DNA from: JBDZUZ01 sp040255445 | GTDB taxonomy: Bacteria; Planctomycetota; Phycisphaerae; Phycisphaerales; UBA1924 | Length of the DNA: 6,632 bases | NCBI GenBank assembly: GCA_040255445.1 | Contig: JBDZUZ010000184.1 | Location: 1-6,632, forward strand | Direction of reading: 5' to 3' | Part shown: positions 1 to 5,638 of the stretch, one piece after another | How the letters are laid out: each line of letters starts with the position of its first letter | How positions within the stretch are numbered: the first letter of the stretch is position 1 | Notes under the pieces: generated by a model | What the model was told of the DNA's origin: nothing | The model's input: only the letters and a program-made list of their open reading frames with translations | Databases searched by the model: none | Position numbers and translations under genes: made by a program

Positions 1-32
1 GGCGGGCGGGGCGGGTGTCGCTCGTCGAGAGT

Positions 33-74
33 GGAAGCACGACTGAGCTCAAAGCAGCTCAGTCGTGGCACGGG
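33..74 (-). repeat. Dispersed palindromic repeat, module P only (copy 1)
   Basis: A perfect 12-bp stem (38-49 pairing with 56-67) closes a 6-nt loop CAAAGC. It is flanked by GGAAGCAC on the left and GTGGCACGGG on the right. Flanks and loop match the copy at 6081-6117 (GGGAAGCAC..., loop CAGAGC, ...GTGCCACG), but the inner stem is different (GACTGAGCT instead of CGATGTGT), so it belongs to the family with a replaced stem. It lies just past the 3' end of the protease gene (stop at 99) and could act as a transcription-blocking or mRNA-stabilising hairpin. No T-run follows on either strand, so it is not a standard intrinsic terminator. The motif CGTGGCACGGGT recurs once more at 84-95, 20 bp after its first occurrence at 64-75. 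Confidence 0.7.
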
Positions 75-98
75 TATTTCAGGCGTGGCACGGGTCCA

Positions 99-1676
99 TC
101 ACTCGACGTCGGGCGCATCTTCCTTGCCGTCCCAGATCGGCTTGAGCCGGTCCGACATCTGGTACCGGATCCCGTTGTCGTCGAGGATCTCCTCGGTGGC
201 CTTGATCATCTCTTCGCGGCGGAAGACCAGCGATTCGACGCCGTCATCGGCCCAGGTGAAGGTCAGGAACTCGTCTTTGCTATCGCGGATCACCTGCACC
301 AGGTGCGCCAGGTTCTTGATCTCGGTGCCGTTCACCGACTCGAGCACCGGGAAGATGCCGGCGTCGTAGCCCTTGACGAGCGGGTGCGGGAAGAGCCGGG
401 CCGGGCCGACGACCAGTTCCTCGCCCTTGCTCTTGGAGAGGTCGCTCGCCCGCGTGAGGATCGGGCTCGACCGCGCCATCAGGAAGGGGAGGTTCTGGCG
501 GAAGACCATGAGGTGATCGAGGTAGACGGGCGTGAAGGTCATCGGGCCGACGATGAAGTACTCGGGGTAGCCGTTGTCCAGGTCCTTGAGCAGGCGGTCG
601 AGGTCGCGCTTCACCGGCACATCGATCCGCATCTCCTCGCCATCGCGGAAGATCGTCATCGGCACCTTGCCGTCCTTCGCGAGCCGCGGCACCTGGTAGT
701 CGAAGGCGAGGCGGAGGTTGTTGGCGACCTCGATCATGCCGCCGTTGTCGATGTTGAACTCACCAATCTTCGCGATGATGTCGAAGGGCTTGAGGGGGAA
801 ATCGGGGTCGTCGAGCTCTTCCTTGGTCAGGACGATGCCGGTGACGGAGCGGGGCGCCTTGAGCTTGGCGCGGAGCGCATCGTTCTCGAGTGTCTGCGTT
901 TGGCCGTAGAACTGCGGCCGCTTGTGCGGTGTACCCGCCTCGACGCTCGCGAGGAATGCGCGGACTTCCTCGACCGGGATCAGGTACCCGATGTTCTGCG
1001 CGGTGTTGATGCCGCTGAAGACGACACCCACCAGCTTGCCGTCCATCACCGCGGGGCCGCCGGAGTTGCCGGGGTTGAGGGCGGCGTCGACCTGGATGCG
1101 CAGGCCGCGGGTGGCGCGGCCGTAGGTGGTGTATTCGATGCGGGAGACGACGCCCTTGGTGACGCTGAGCGCATCGCCGCCGAGCGGGTAGCCGTAGGCC
1201 GTGACGCTCGCGCCCACCTGCGGCAGTTCATCGCTGAAGGGGAGCGGGGGGTGGGTCTCGAAGAACTCTTCGGAAGAGAGTTCGAGCACCGCGAGGTCGA
1301 TACCTTCCGACGACTGCACGACCTTGGCGACGAGGCGGTCGCTCGACCCATCGGGCTGCACGAACACCTGGCTCGCGTACGCGATCACGTGGTGGTTGGT
1401 CAGGATGCGGTTGCCGTCGATCACGAGACCCGAGCCGGTCGACTCTTCGGGCGGCTGCTTGGTCCACGGCCGGGCGAGGTCGGGCTCGCGGCTGGTGGTG
1501 AAGATCTTCACCAGGCTCTGGCGGATCCGCGGCGTCTCGGGCGGGAGCGGCTCGGGGATGGTCGGCGGGGGCGAGACGGCCGGCTGCGCCGGCGGCACAA
1601 CCTCGGGCTCCATCTGCGCGAAGGCGGGGAGCGAGAAAACGGAAACAGCCAGGAACGCCGCGGCGGTGATTCGCAT
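99..1676 (-). CDS. Secreted Deg9-like trypsin-type serine protease with C-terminal PDZ-like domains
   Basis: A 525-residue extracytoplasmic serine endopeptidase of the HtrA/Deg (S1C) type, expected to degrade damaged proteins in the cell envelope. Residues 1-21 form a signal peptide ending in AFAQ, followed by a Pro-rich linker (about 22-50). The protease domain (about 55-245) carries a complete triad: H96 (ILTNHHV), D127 (GIDLAVLEL) and S205 in NPGNSGGP. Stretches such as YGYPLGGDALSVTKGVVSRI and QNIGYLIPVEEV are typical of the plant Deg9/Deg2 branch rather than of E. coli DegP. A PDZ domain (about 258-355; TLENDALRAKLK) and a second Deg9-type PDZ-like domain (about 368-490; YFIVGPMTFTPV, ESVNGTEIKNLAHLV) follow, as in that branch. 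The frame is open 26 codons further upstream, but those codons translate repeat DNA and would bury the signal peptide, so the ATG at 1676 is chosen. No clear Shine-Dalgarno precedes it. The exact substrate is unknown. Confidence 0.93.
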   Translation of the reverse strand: MRITAAAFLAVSVFSLPAFAQMEPEVVPPAQPAVSPPPTIPEPLPPETPRIRQSLVKIFTTSREPDLARPWTKQPPEESTGSGLVIDGNRILTNHHVIAYASQVFVQPDGSSDRLVAKVVQSSEGIDLAVLELSSEEFFETHPPLPFSDELPQVGASVTAYGYPLGGDALSVTKGVVSRIEYTTYGRATRGLRIQVDAALNPGNSGGPAVMDGKLVGVVFSGINTAQNIGYLIPVEEVRAFLASVEAGTPHKRPQFYGQTQTLENDALRAKLKAPRSVTGIVLTKEELDDPDFPLKPFDIIAKIGEFNIDNGGMIEVANNLRLAFDYQVPRLAKDGKVPMTIFRDGEEMRIDVPVKRDLDRLLKDLDNGYPEYFIVGPMTFTPVYLDHLMVFRQNLPFLMARSSPILTRASDLSKSKGEELVVGPARLFPHPLVKGYDAGIFPVLESVNGTEIKNLAHLVQVIRDSKDEFLTFTWADDGVESLVFRREEMIKATEEILDDNGIRYQMSDRLKPIWDGKEDAPDVE

Positions 1677-1691
1677 GGCAGAGGGTACCCC

Positions 1692-1745
1692 GCACGCCCC
1701 GCTCGCGCGGTGCCTTTGGGTACCCCCACGCTCCGCGTGGGGGCG
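1692..1745 (+). repeat. Dispersed mosaic repeat, modules L+H (copy 2)
   Basis: The linker GCACGCCCCGCTCGCGCGG is followed by GGGTA and then a perfect 9-bp hairpin: stem 1723-1731 with 1735-1743, loop TCC. The linker closely matches 4222-4240 and 2877-2895. The hairpin is the H module, here with stem CCCCCACGC where the 4253 copy has CCCCACTC, a paired change that keeps the stem intact. A second GGGTACCCC lies at 1683-1691. The element ends about 15 bp before the protease ATG (1676, opposite strand), so the 5' untranslated region of the protease is largely repeat DNA. Confidence 0.75.
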
Positions 1746-1835
1746 AACGTGCAAGTGCTCAGGCCAAGGCCGTGGCGTTCTCAGCGCGAAGAGTCGTGTT
1801 CAATGCACTCTCACCAAGCTGCGCTGTTGGCGGTC

Positions 1836-1862
1836 CGCCCCACTCGGAGAGTGGGGGTACCC
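1836..1862 (-). repeat. Dispersed mosaic repeat, module H only, inverted (copy 3)
   Basis: An 8-bp perfect stem (1838-1845 with 1849-1856), loop GGA, followed by GTACCC. Its reverse complement reads GGGTACCCCCACTCTCCGAG and continues TGGGGCG, the same as the H module at 4248-4272. It faces the H module at 1718-1745, so the two form a longer inverted repeat around about 90 bp of unrecognised sequence between the kinase stop (1884) and the protease start. It may end kinase transcription, but no T-run accompanies it. Confidence 0.72.
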
Positions 1863-1883
1863 GGGAAGTGAAACAGCAGCGAC

Positions 1884-2801
1884 TCACTCGAACCGCGTCA
1901 TCGCGGCGTAGGCGAGGAAGCGCTCGTCGATGTCCTTGCGGGAGATTTCTTTGAGGCGGTCGAGGCTGAAGGCTTCGATGGTGAAGCTCGCGGTGACGGT
2001 GCCGTGCGCGAGGGAGCGGTGGATGGCTTTGAAGGAGCCGGGGTCGGAGGCGGGGTGGGAGGCGATGGCGCCCATCATGCCGCCGGCGAAGGTGTCGCCC
2101 GCGCCGGTGGGGTCGATGACGCGCTCGGTGGGGTAGGCGGGGAGCGCGGCGATGCCGTCTTTGTGGACCAGCAGCGCCCCGTGCTCGCCCTTCTTGATCA
2201 CCACGAACCGCGGCCCCATCGTCAGCATCTTCCGCCCCGCGGCGACACTGTTCGGAATCCCCGTAAACAGCTCGGCCTCATCGAAATTGAGCACCAGCCC
2301 GTCGATCTTCGTGAGCAGCTTCTCCAGCGACGGCCGCGCGATGTTGATCCACAGGTCCATCGTGTCCGCGACCGTCAGCGTGCGCTTGGGCAGCTGCTCG
2401 ATCATGCCCAGCTGCACATCCGGGTGCGTGTTGGCGAGGAAGACGAAGCGCGAATCGCGGTAGGCATCGGGCACCTTGGGCGGGGCTTCGCCGAGCACAC
2501 CCAGCTCGGTAAAGAGCGTCTCACGGGTGTCCATGTTGGCCAGGTACTTCCCGCCCCAGGCGAAGGTCTTGCTGCCCGCGCGGGTTTCGAGGCCGGTGAG
2601 GTCGACGCCCTTGAAGTGCTCGAGGAGCTTGCGGTGGCTGGGCGGGAAGTCCCCGCCGACCGCCGCGACCAGCCGCACGGGTCCATAAAAGGACGCCGCG
2701 GCGGAGAAGTAAGTCCCCGACCCGCCGAGGATCTTTTCGGCGTGGCCGGTGGGGGTCTCGACGGTATCGATGCCGATGCTTCCGGTGACGATGAGGCTCA
2801 T
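1884..2801 (-). CDS. PfkB-family (ribokinase-like) sugar kinase
   Basis: A 305-residue cytosolic ATP-dependent kinase of the PfkB/ribokinase superfamily, which phosphorylates a hydroxymethyl group of a sugar, nucleoside or similar substrate. The N-terminal glycine motif is present (GGSGTYFSAAA, from G26), as is the family NxxE motif that helps bind Mg-phosphate (N172-E175 in LNFDEAELF). The C-terminal signature DPTGAGDTFAGG (230-241) carries the catalytic base D236 and the anion-hole glycines. Length is normal for the family, and no key residue is missing. The ATG at 2801 is chosen because MSLIVTGSIGID begins the usual first strand. The frame is open upstream to 2996, but that extension only translates the repeat at 2822-2910. 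No Shine-Dalgarno is seen. The substrate cannot be fixed from sequence alone, and neighbouring genes give no pathway clue. It is read in the same direction as the protease, 207 bp upstream of it, with repeats between. Confidence 0.93.
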   Translation of the reverse strand: MSLIVTGSIGIDTVETPTGHAEKILGGSGTYFSAAASFYGPVRLVAAVGGDFPPSHRKLLEHFKGVDLTGLETRAGSKTFAWGGKYLANMDTRETLFTELGVLGEAPPKVPDAYRDSRFVFLANTHPDVQLGMIEQLPKRTLTVADTMDLWINIARPSLEKLLTKIDGLVLNFDEAELFTGIPNSVAAGRKMLTMGPRFVVIKKGEHGALLVHKDGIAALPAYPTERVIDPTGAGDTFAGGMMGAIASHPASDPGSFKAIHRSLAHGTVTASFTIEAFSLDRLKEISRKDIDERFLAYAAMTRFE

Positions 2802-2821
2802 GGGCCGAGGGTAGGTCCCAC

Positions 2822-2910
2822 GTGGCACCGATGTCGTCCGCGACATCGGTGCTTCCCAAGCCCCCGACCGCGCATTGCACACCCCGCTCGCGCAGTGCCT
2901 TCGGGTATCC
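2822..2910 (+). repeat. Dispersed mosaic repeat, modules P+L with decayed H (copy 4)
   Basis: The P module is a perfect 12-bp hairpin (2825-2836 with 2841-2852, loop TCCG) followed by GCTTCCCA. The linker CGCATTGCACACCCCGCTCG leads to GGGTATCC, where an H hairpin would be expected but is lost. The element fills nearly the whole gap between the stop of the small membrane protein (2918) and the kinase ATG (2801), with the hairpin 24-51 nt upstream of the kinase start. If the two genes are cotranscribed, the hairpin would sit in the intercistronic RNA and could influence processing or the relative expression of the kinase. Confidence 0.8.
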
Positions 2911-2917
2911 AAGCCGC

Positions 2918-3346
2918 TCACCGCACCCGCACGCCCGCCGGCGCTGGAAACCGCCGCGCGATCTCCGTGCCCGGCGTCCACCAATGCTCTTCCCACCCTG
3001 ATTCCCCCAGTGTGAAGAAGAACACGCCGATGTCCGAGCTATCGACCCAGATGTTGCCCCGATCTTCGATGATGTCCCACCGCAACCGCGGGCTCACCGA
3101 GGCCGTGCTTACCGCGAGTTCTTCGCCCGTCACGCCATCGACAATCCGAACGCGGAACGCGCCGTTGGGGTCGTCGGTCCGCAGCGCTGTGAACGGCCGA
3201 TCCGCCGCCACAAACTCGATCCGCCGCAGCCGCGCTGCATCGCGCTGTTCCGCCCGCCACACCACCGCCACGCCAACCACCCCGACCGCCATCGTCGCCG
3301 CGGCCAGCGCCAGCCCCGCCACCACGATCGCCCGTCGCCAACGCAC
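2918..3346 (-). CDS. Small membrane-anchored protein of unknown function
   Basis: 142 residues, family not recognised. A positively charged start (MRWRR) is followed by a single hydrophobic segment at about 6-30, then a soluble domain that should face the periplasm. The soluble part has a strongly patterned stretch at about 89-111 (RWDIIEDRGNIWVDSSDIGV, then FFF) and a Trp-rich segment EEHWWTPG. Regular codon use and this alternation suggest a real folded domain of mostly beta strands. The start is GTG at 3346, fixed by a strong GAGGAGG Shine-Dalgarno 6 nt upstream. An ATG at 3350 in another frame sits only 2 nt from that site and opens a Gly/Arg-rich shadow frame. The gene leads the minus-strand series and is followed 116 bp later by the kinase. 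It diverges from the gene at 3472. A role cannot be assigned. Confidence 0.72.
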   Translation of the reverse strand: MRWRRAIVVAGLALAAATMAVGVVGVAVVWRAEQRDAARLRRIEFVAADRPFTALRTDDPNGAFRVRIVDGVTGEELAVSTASVSPRLRWDIIEDRGNIWVDSSDIGVFFFTLGESGWEEHWWTPGTEIARRFPAPAGVRVR

Positions 3347-3352
3347 GCATTA

Positions 3353-3359
3353 CCTCCTC
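3353..3359 (-). promoter_or_regulatory. Shine-Dalgarno site deciding the GTG start at 3346
   Basis: The minus strand reads GAGGAGG from 3359 to 3353, with a 6-nt spacer to GTG (3346-3344). This is the strongest ribosome-binding site in the window and selects GTG over the out-of-frame ATG at 3350-3348. Confidence 0.75.
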
Positions 3360-3436
3360 AGACCCCGCCGCCCGCAGCAGGACCCCCGCCCAATCAGCCC
3401 CACCAAAAATCGCGCACAAACCCGAACAAACACCCC

Positions 3437-3465
3437 TTGACACACCTTCAAGAACCGTACATACT
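3437..3465 (+). promoter_or_regulatory. Sigma-70-type promoter, probably giving a leaderless mRNA
   Basis: A perfect -35 box TTGACA (3437-3442) is followed after 17 bp by CATACT (3460-3465), a 4-of-6 match to the -10 consensus. The expected transcription start, about 7 nt after the -10 box, falls at 3472, the A of the ATG of the next gene. No Shine-Dalgarno is present. The upstream stretch around 3400-3430 is A-rich and could help RNA polymerase bind. The divergent gene (3346) must use a separate promoter in the same 125-bp gap; none is obvious there. Confidence 0.6.
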
Positions 3466-3471
3466 CCCCGC

Positions 3472-4155
3472 ATGACCCGTCCATTAACCAAAAACACCGC
3501 CGTCCTCCGCGCCAACATCCTCCCCGAGGACGACTTCGGCCAGCCCCCCAACCCCGCCGATCCGCCACTCACCCCAACCGACGTCCACCGCATCAATATC
3601 TACGTCTTCGAGCACCTTTGCGACCCATGGACCGCCGCACAGAAGTGCGGCATGTCCCCCGCCGAGCTCGTCATCTACCTCGACCAGCCCCACATCGCCC
3701 GCTTCGTCCGCAAGGCCCGCCAGGCCATCCACATCCACAACTTCGAGGCCGCCGCCCTCCACACCCGCCACCTCCTGCAAGGCTCGACCCCCGAGCCCAC
3801 CCGCCTCCGCGCCGCGGCGACCCTCCTCCGAGCCTACACCCGCCCCGCCCCGCGGCCATCCGCCCCGCGCGCGACGGCCGACGACCCACCGCCCGCCAAC
3901 GCAACGACACCGGACCGGCGCCGCCTCAACCCTCAACCGACCGCCCAGCCCGCTGCCCGGCCCGCGACACAACCGCCGAACCAGCCAACGAACCAGACCA
4001 CATCCCAGCCCGCCACCACCGCCGCCGCCGCCGCCAGCCGCGCGAGCCCATCCGCCGCCCCCGCGCCCATCCACGCCCAACCCGCCGCCGCCCCGCACAA
4101 CGGCCAGGCCCCAGCGCGCGCTGTATCTTCCCCGCTCACGCAAAGACCCACATGA
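3472..4155 (+). CDS. Small-terminase-like helix-turn-helix protein with long disordered tail
   Basis: 227 residues, family not securely recognised. Residues 36-121 look like an all-helical DNA-binding fold. Within it, DPWTAAQKCGMSPAELVIYL (51-70) resembles the helix-turn-helix of phage small-terminase-type proteins, KARQA (81-85) ends the next helix, and TRLRAAATLLRAYTRPAP (110-127) resembles the helical RLRAAxxLL segment common in the same group. From about 125 to 227 the chain is low-complexity (Pro, Ala, Thr, Gln, Arg) with an Ala run at 184-188, probably disordered. Third codon positions are almost all C or G, mostly C, supporting this frame over the long opposite-strand frames. The ATG at 3472 coincides with the predicted transcription start. 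No large terminase, portal or other phage gene is nearby, so a chromosomal DNA-binding or regulatory role is as likely as a phage remnant. The N-terminal domain is more certain than the tail. Confidence 0.7.
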   Translation: MTRPLTKNTAVLRANILPEDDFGQPPNPADPPLTPTDVHRINIYVFEHLCDPWTAAQKCGMSPAELVIYLDQPHIARFVRKARQAIHIHNFEAAALHTRHLLQGSTPEPTRLRAAATLLRAYTRPAPRPSAPRATADDPPPANATTPDRRRLNPQPTAQPAARPATQPPNQPTNQTTSQPATTAAAAASRASPSAAPAPIHAQPAAAPHNGQAPARAVSSPLTQRPT

Positions 4156-4165
4156 CACCTTCCAA

Positions 4166-4273
4166 CGTGGCACCGATGTCGTCCACGACATCGGCGCTTC
4201 CCAGACTTCCGTTCGCGCATTGCACGCCCCGCTCGCGCAGAGCCCTGGGTACCCCCACTCTCCGAGTGGGGCG
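4166..4273 (+). repeat. Dispersed mosaic repeat, full P+L+H copy (copy 5)
   Basis: This is the most complete copy. P module: GCACCGATGTCG (4170-4181), loop TCCA, CGACATCGGCGC (4186-4197), 11 of 12 pairs with one A-C mismatch, then GCTTCCCA. L module: CGCATTGCACGCCCCGCTCG (4217-4236), then GGGTA. H module: CCCCACTC (4253-4260), loop TCC, GAGTGGGG (4264-4271). It starts 10 nt after the stop of the helix-turn-helix gene and ends about 80 bp before the lipoprotein gene, so it may separate two transcripts. Within the remaining 4274-4343, TACACT at 4301-4306 is a possible -10 box, without a convincing -35. Confidence 0.82.
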
Positions 4274-4343
4274 GAGGGGCAGCCGAGGCCCAGCTGCTTG
4301 TACACTGCTCGCCAACTGTGTGAGCCGGCCAGAGTCGCATCTT

Positions 4344-4350
4344 GGAGGGA
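4344..4350 (+). promoter_or_regulatory. Shine-Dalgarno site deciding the ATG start at 4357
   Basis: GGAGGGA lies 6 nt before the ATG at 4357. It overlaps the in-frame TTG at 4342, so it supports the ATG and argues against that earlier start. Confidence 0.7.
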
Positions 4351-4356
4351 TTCACG

Positions 4357-5169
4357 ATGAGAGTGTGGAAACATGTAAAAAGCCTGCCTCTCGTGCTGGC
4401 CTTTACGTCTCTTGCTGCAGTGGTTGGGTGTACAACGAACAGGCCGACCGGTGATATCGGTTATGCCGATGCTGCCGCTGCTCAACCGGACGAGCGCGAC
4501 TCGTTTGTCAACGCCGCGGGAATCACGATGATCGCCGTGCGCCGCTCGACCGTGGACCCCGAGACCAGAGCGGCCATGGGGGTTCCGGAGGCGGGCGAGG
4601 ATGTGCTCTATTACATCGCCGCGACGGAGACGACGGAGTCGCAGTACAACGGCGGGGCGGACGGGGGTGGTGAGCAGAGCAGGTTTCCGGTCGTCAACGT
4701 CACATGGCAGCAGGCGATGGACTTCTGCGACACGCTCCCGGCGCTGCCCGGTTGGCGCTACGCGCTGCCGACCGAGGCTCAGTGGGACCTGGCGTGCCGC
4801 CTGGGACGCGGATCCGGCAGCCTCGCGAGCATGACGTGGTACGGATCGAACTCCGGCCTGCGTGTCCACGAGGTGGCGACCCGCAAAGCGAGCGCGATCG
4901 GGCTGTACGACATGCACGGCAACGTTCGCGAGTGGTGCAGGGACTACTTCCGCTTCAGACAGCCGATCCGCTTCGATCGGGAGTTGCCGACAAACGGGTT
5001 CGATCGGGTCCGACGTGGCGGGGCATTCGACACACCCATCGGTTGGTGTGAGTGCGGATACCAGGATGGCGGGATCCCGAATCTGCCGACCGAATGGACG
5101 GGGTTTCGGGTGGTGATGGAACGGGTGAGCGAAGGGGCAAAGGACGTGAAAGCTGACCCGCGGCCATGA
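4357..5169 (+). CDS. Lipoprotein with FGE/SUMF1-type (formylglycine-generating-enzyme-like) domain
   Basis: 270 residues. Residues 1-24 are a lipoprotein signal peptide with lipobox VVGC, so C25 should be lipidated and the protein membrane-anchored outside the cytoplasm. The rest is an FGE-sulfatase-type domain with its usual motifs in order: ETTESQY (91-97), FPVVNVTWQQA (110-120), LPTEAQWDLACR (137-148), IGLYDMHGNVREWCRD (181-196), VRRGGAF (218-224) and TGFRVV (248-253). True aerobic FGE uses two cysteines a few residues after the RGG motif. By eye C231 aligns with the second (human Cys341), while T226 replaces the first (Cys336), so sulfatase-activating chemistry is unlikely and a structural or ligand-binding role is more plausible. 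The start of the domain is also short. Two small membrane-protein genes follow at 49-bp and 27-bp spacing, suggesting an operon. Codon use is less GC-biased than in the genes to the left. Confidence 0.88.
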   Translation: MRVWKHVKSLPLVLAFTSLAAVVGCTTNRPTGDIGYADAAAAQPDERDSFVNAAGITMIAVRRSTVDPETRAAMGVPEAGEDVLYYIAATETTESQYNGGADGGGEQSRFPVVNVTWQQAMDFCDTLPALPGWRYALPTEAQWDLACRLGRGSGSLASMTWYGSNSGLRVHEVATRKASAIGLYDMHGNVREWCRDYFRFRQPIRFDRELPTNGFDRVRRGGAFDTPIGWCECGYQDGGIPNLPTEWTGFRVVMERVSEGAKDVKADPRP

Positions 5170-5218
5170 TCACGGGTGGGGTGTGAGCGATGGCGCGATC
5201 GATAAGGGGCGAGAGCCG

Positions 5219-5611
5219 ATGTCTCTACTGAAGGAGTTCGTTGCGCTGCTGCCTTCACAGGGAACGATCGCGCTCGACTTCTTTTCTCTGATCGCGTTCT
5301 TTCTTCCGGCTGTCTTTGTGAGCTACTGCCGTAGGCGGATGCACTCCGGACTGATCGCTGGATCCATGCTCACGCTCATCGGTGTATTGGCGGTCGCGCT
5401 GGTCGTTGGTATTTGGTCAATCTGTGGAATCATACTATTCGAGAGTTACATCATCTATCGCGGAGTCGTTCCTAGCGGCGCTTTCCATGGGACAGTCGAG
5501 GGCTGCTGGGGTTTCGGTGCGCTCTGGGGCGGCTTTGAGGCGGGATGGTGCTTTCGGCGAGCCTTTTCCCGGGAGGAGCGCGACGTCGGGGGTTCCTCGA
5601 GCCGGCGGTGA
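5219..5611 (+). CDS. Small multi-pass membrane protein of unknown function
   Basis: 130 residues, not recognised. Hydrophobic segments lie at about 17-36 and 43-77; the latter is long enough for two spans or one long bent helix. A Gly/Trp/Phe-rich segment follows at about 86-113 (GCWGFGALWGGFEAGWCF) and may be another span. The tail is charged and ends in SSSRR. The loop CRRRMHSG between the first segments is positively charged and so probably cytoplasmic. The ATG at 5219 follows AAGGGG (5204-5209) at 9-nt spacing. An in-frame GTG at 5183 would add 12 polar residues and is less likely. It lies 49 bp after the FGE-like lipoprotein and 27 bp before the next small membrane protein, consistent with cotranscription. 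T-ending codons are frequent compared with the genes at the left. Confidence 0.62.
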   Translation: MSLLKEFVALLPSQGTIALDFFSLIAFFLPAVFVSYCRRRMHSGLIAGSMLTLIGVLAVALVVGIWSICGIILFESYIIYRGVVPSGAFHGTVEGCWGFGALWGGFEAGWCFRRAFSREERDVGGSSSRR

Positions 5612-5626
5612 TGTGTCCGCTTTGAT

Positions 5627-5632
5627 GGAGGG
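5627..5632 (+). promoter_or_regulatory. Shine-Dalgarno site deciding the GTG start at 5639
   Basis: GGAGGG lies 6 nt upstream of GTG 5639-5641. It supports a non-ATG start for the 90-residue membrane protein. Confidence 0.6.
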
Positions 5633-5638
5633 CTCTGT

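Noticed and set aside
33..74. Intrinsic terminator of the protease gene
   Set aside because: The hairpin is strong but no T-run follows on the minus strand, and its flanks match the dispersed repeat family. A terminator role is possible but not shown.
15..1871. 618-codon open frame on the plus strand
   Set aside because: It is antisense to the protease, which has signal peptide, triad and PDZ motifs. The translation is rich in Arg/Gly/Asp/Val with no recognisable domain, as expected from the complement of a GC3-biased gene.
2004..3440. 478-codon plus-strand frame across the kinase and small membrane-protein genes
   Set aside because: It is antisense to two supported genes and has a low-complexity Arg/Gly/Thr/Pro composition.
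3039..3596. Minus-strand frame including ATG at 3350
   Set aside because: The ATG lies only 2 nt from the GAGGAGG site, and the product is Gly/Arg-rich shadow sequence. The GTG at 3346 has proper spacing and a membrane-anchor sequence.
4014..4040. GCC repeat run as a CRISPR or structural repeat
   Set aside because: It is a short (GCC)5 run encoding alanines in the low-complexity tail; no spacers or regular units.
4342..4356. TTG start five codons upstream of the lipoprotein ATG
   Set aside because: It overlaps the Shine-Dalgarno site that serves the ATG at 4357, and the signal peptide is complete without it.
3484..4917. 477-codon minus-strand frame
   Set aside because: It runs opposite to the helix-turn-helix gene and the FGE-like gene, passes through a repeat, and is Gly/Val/Arg-rich without motifs.
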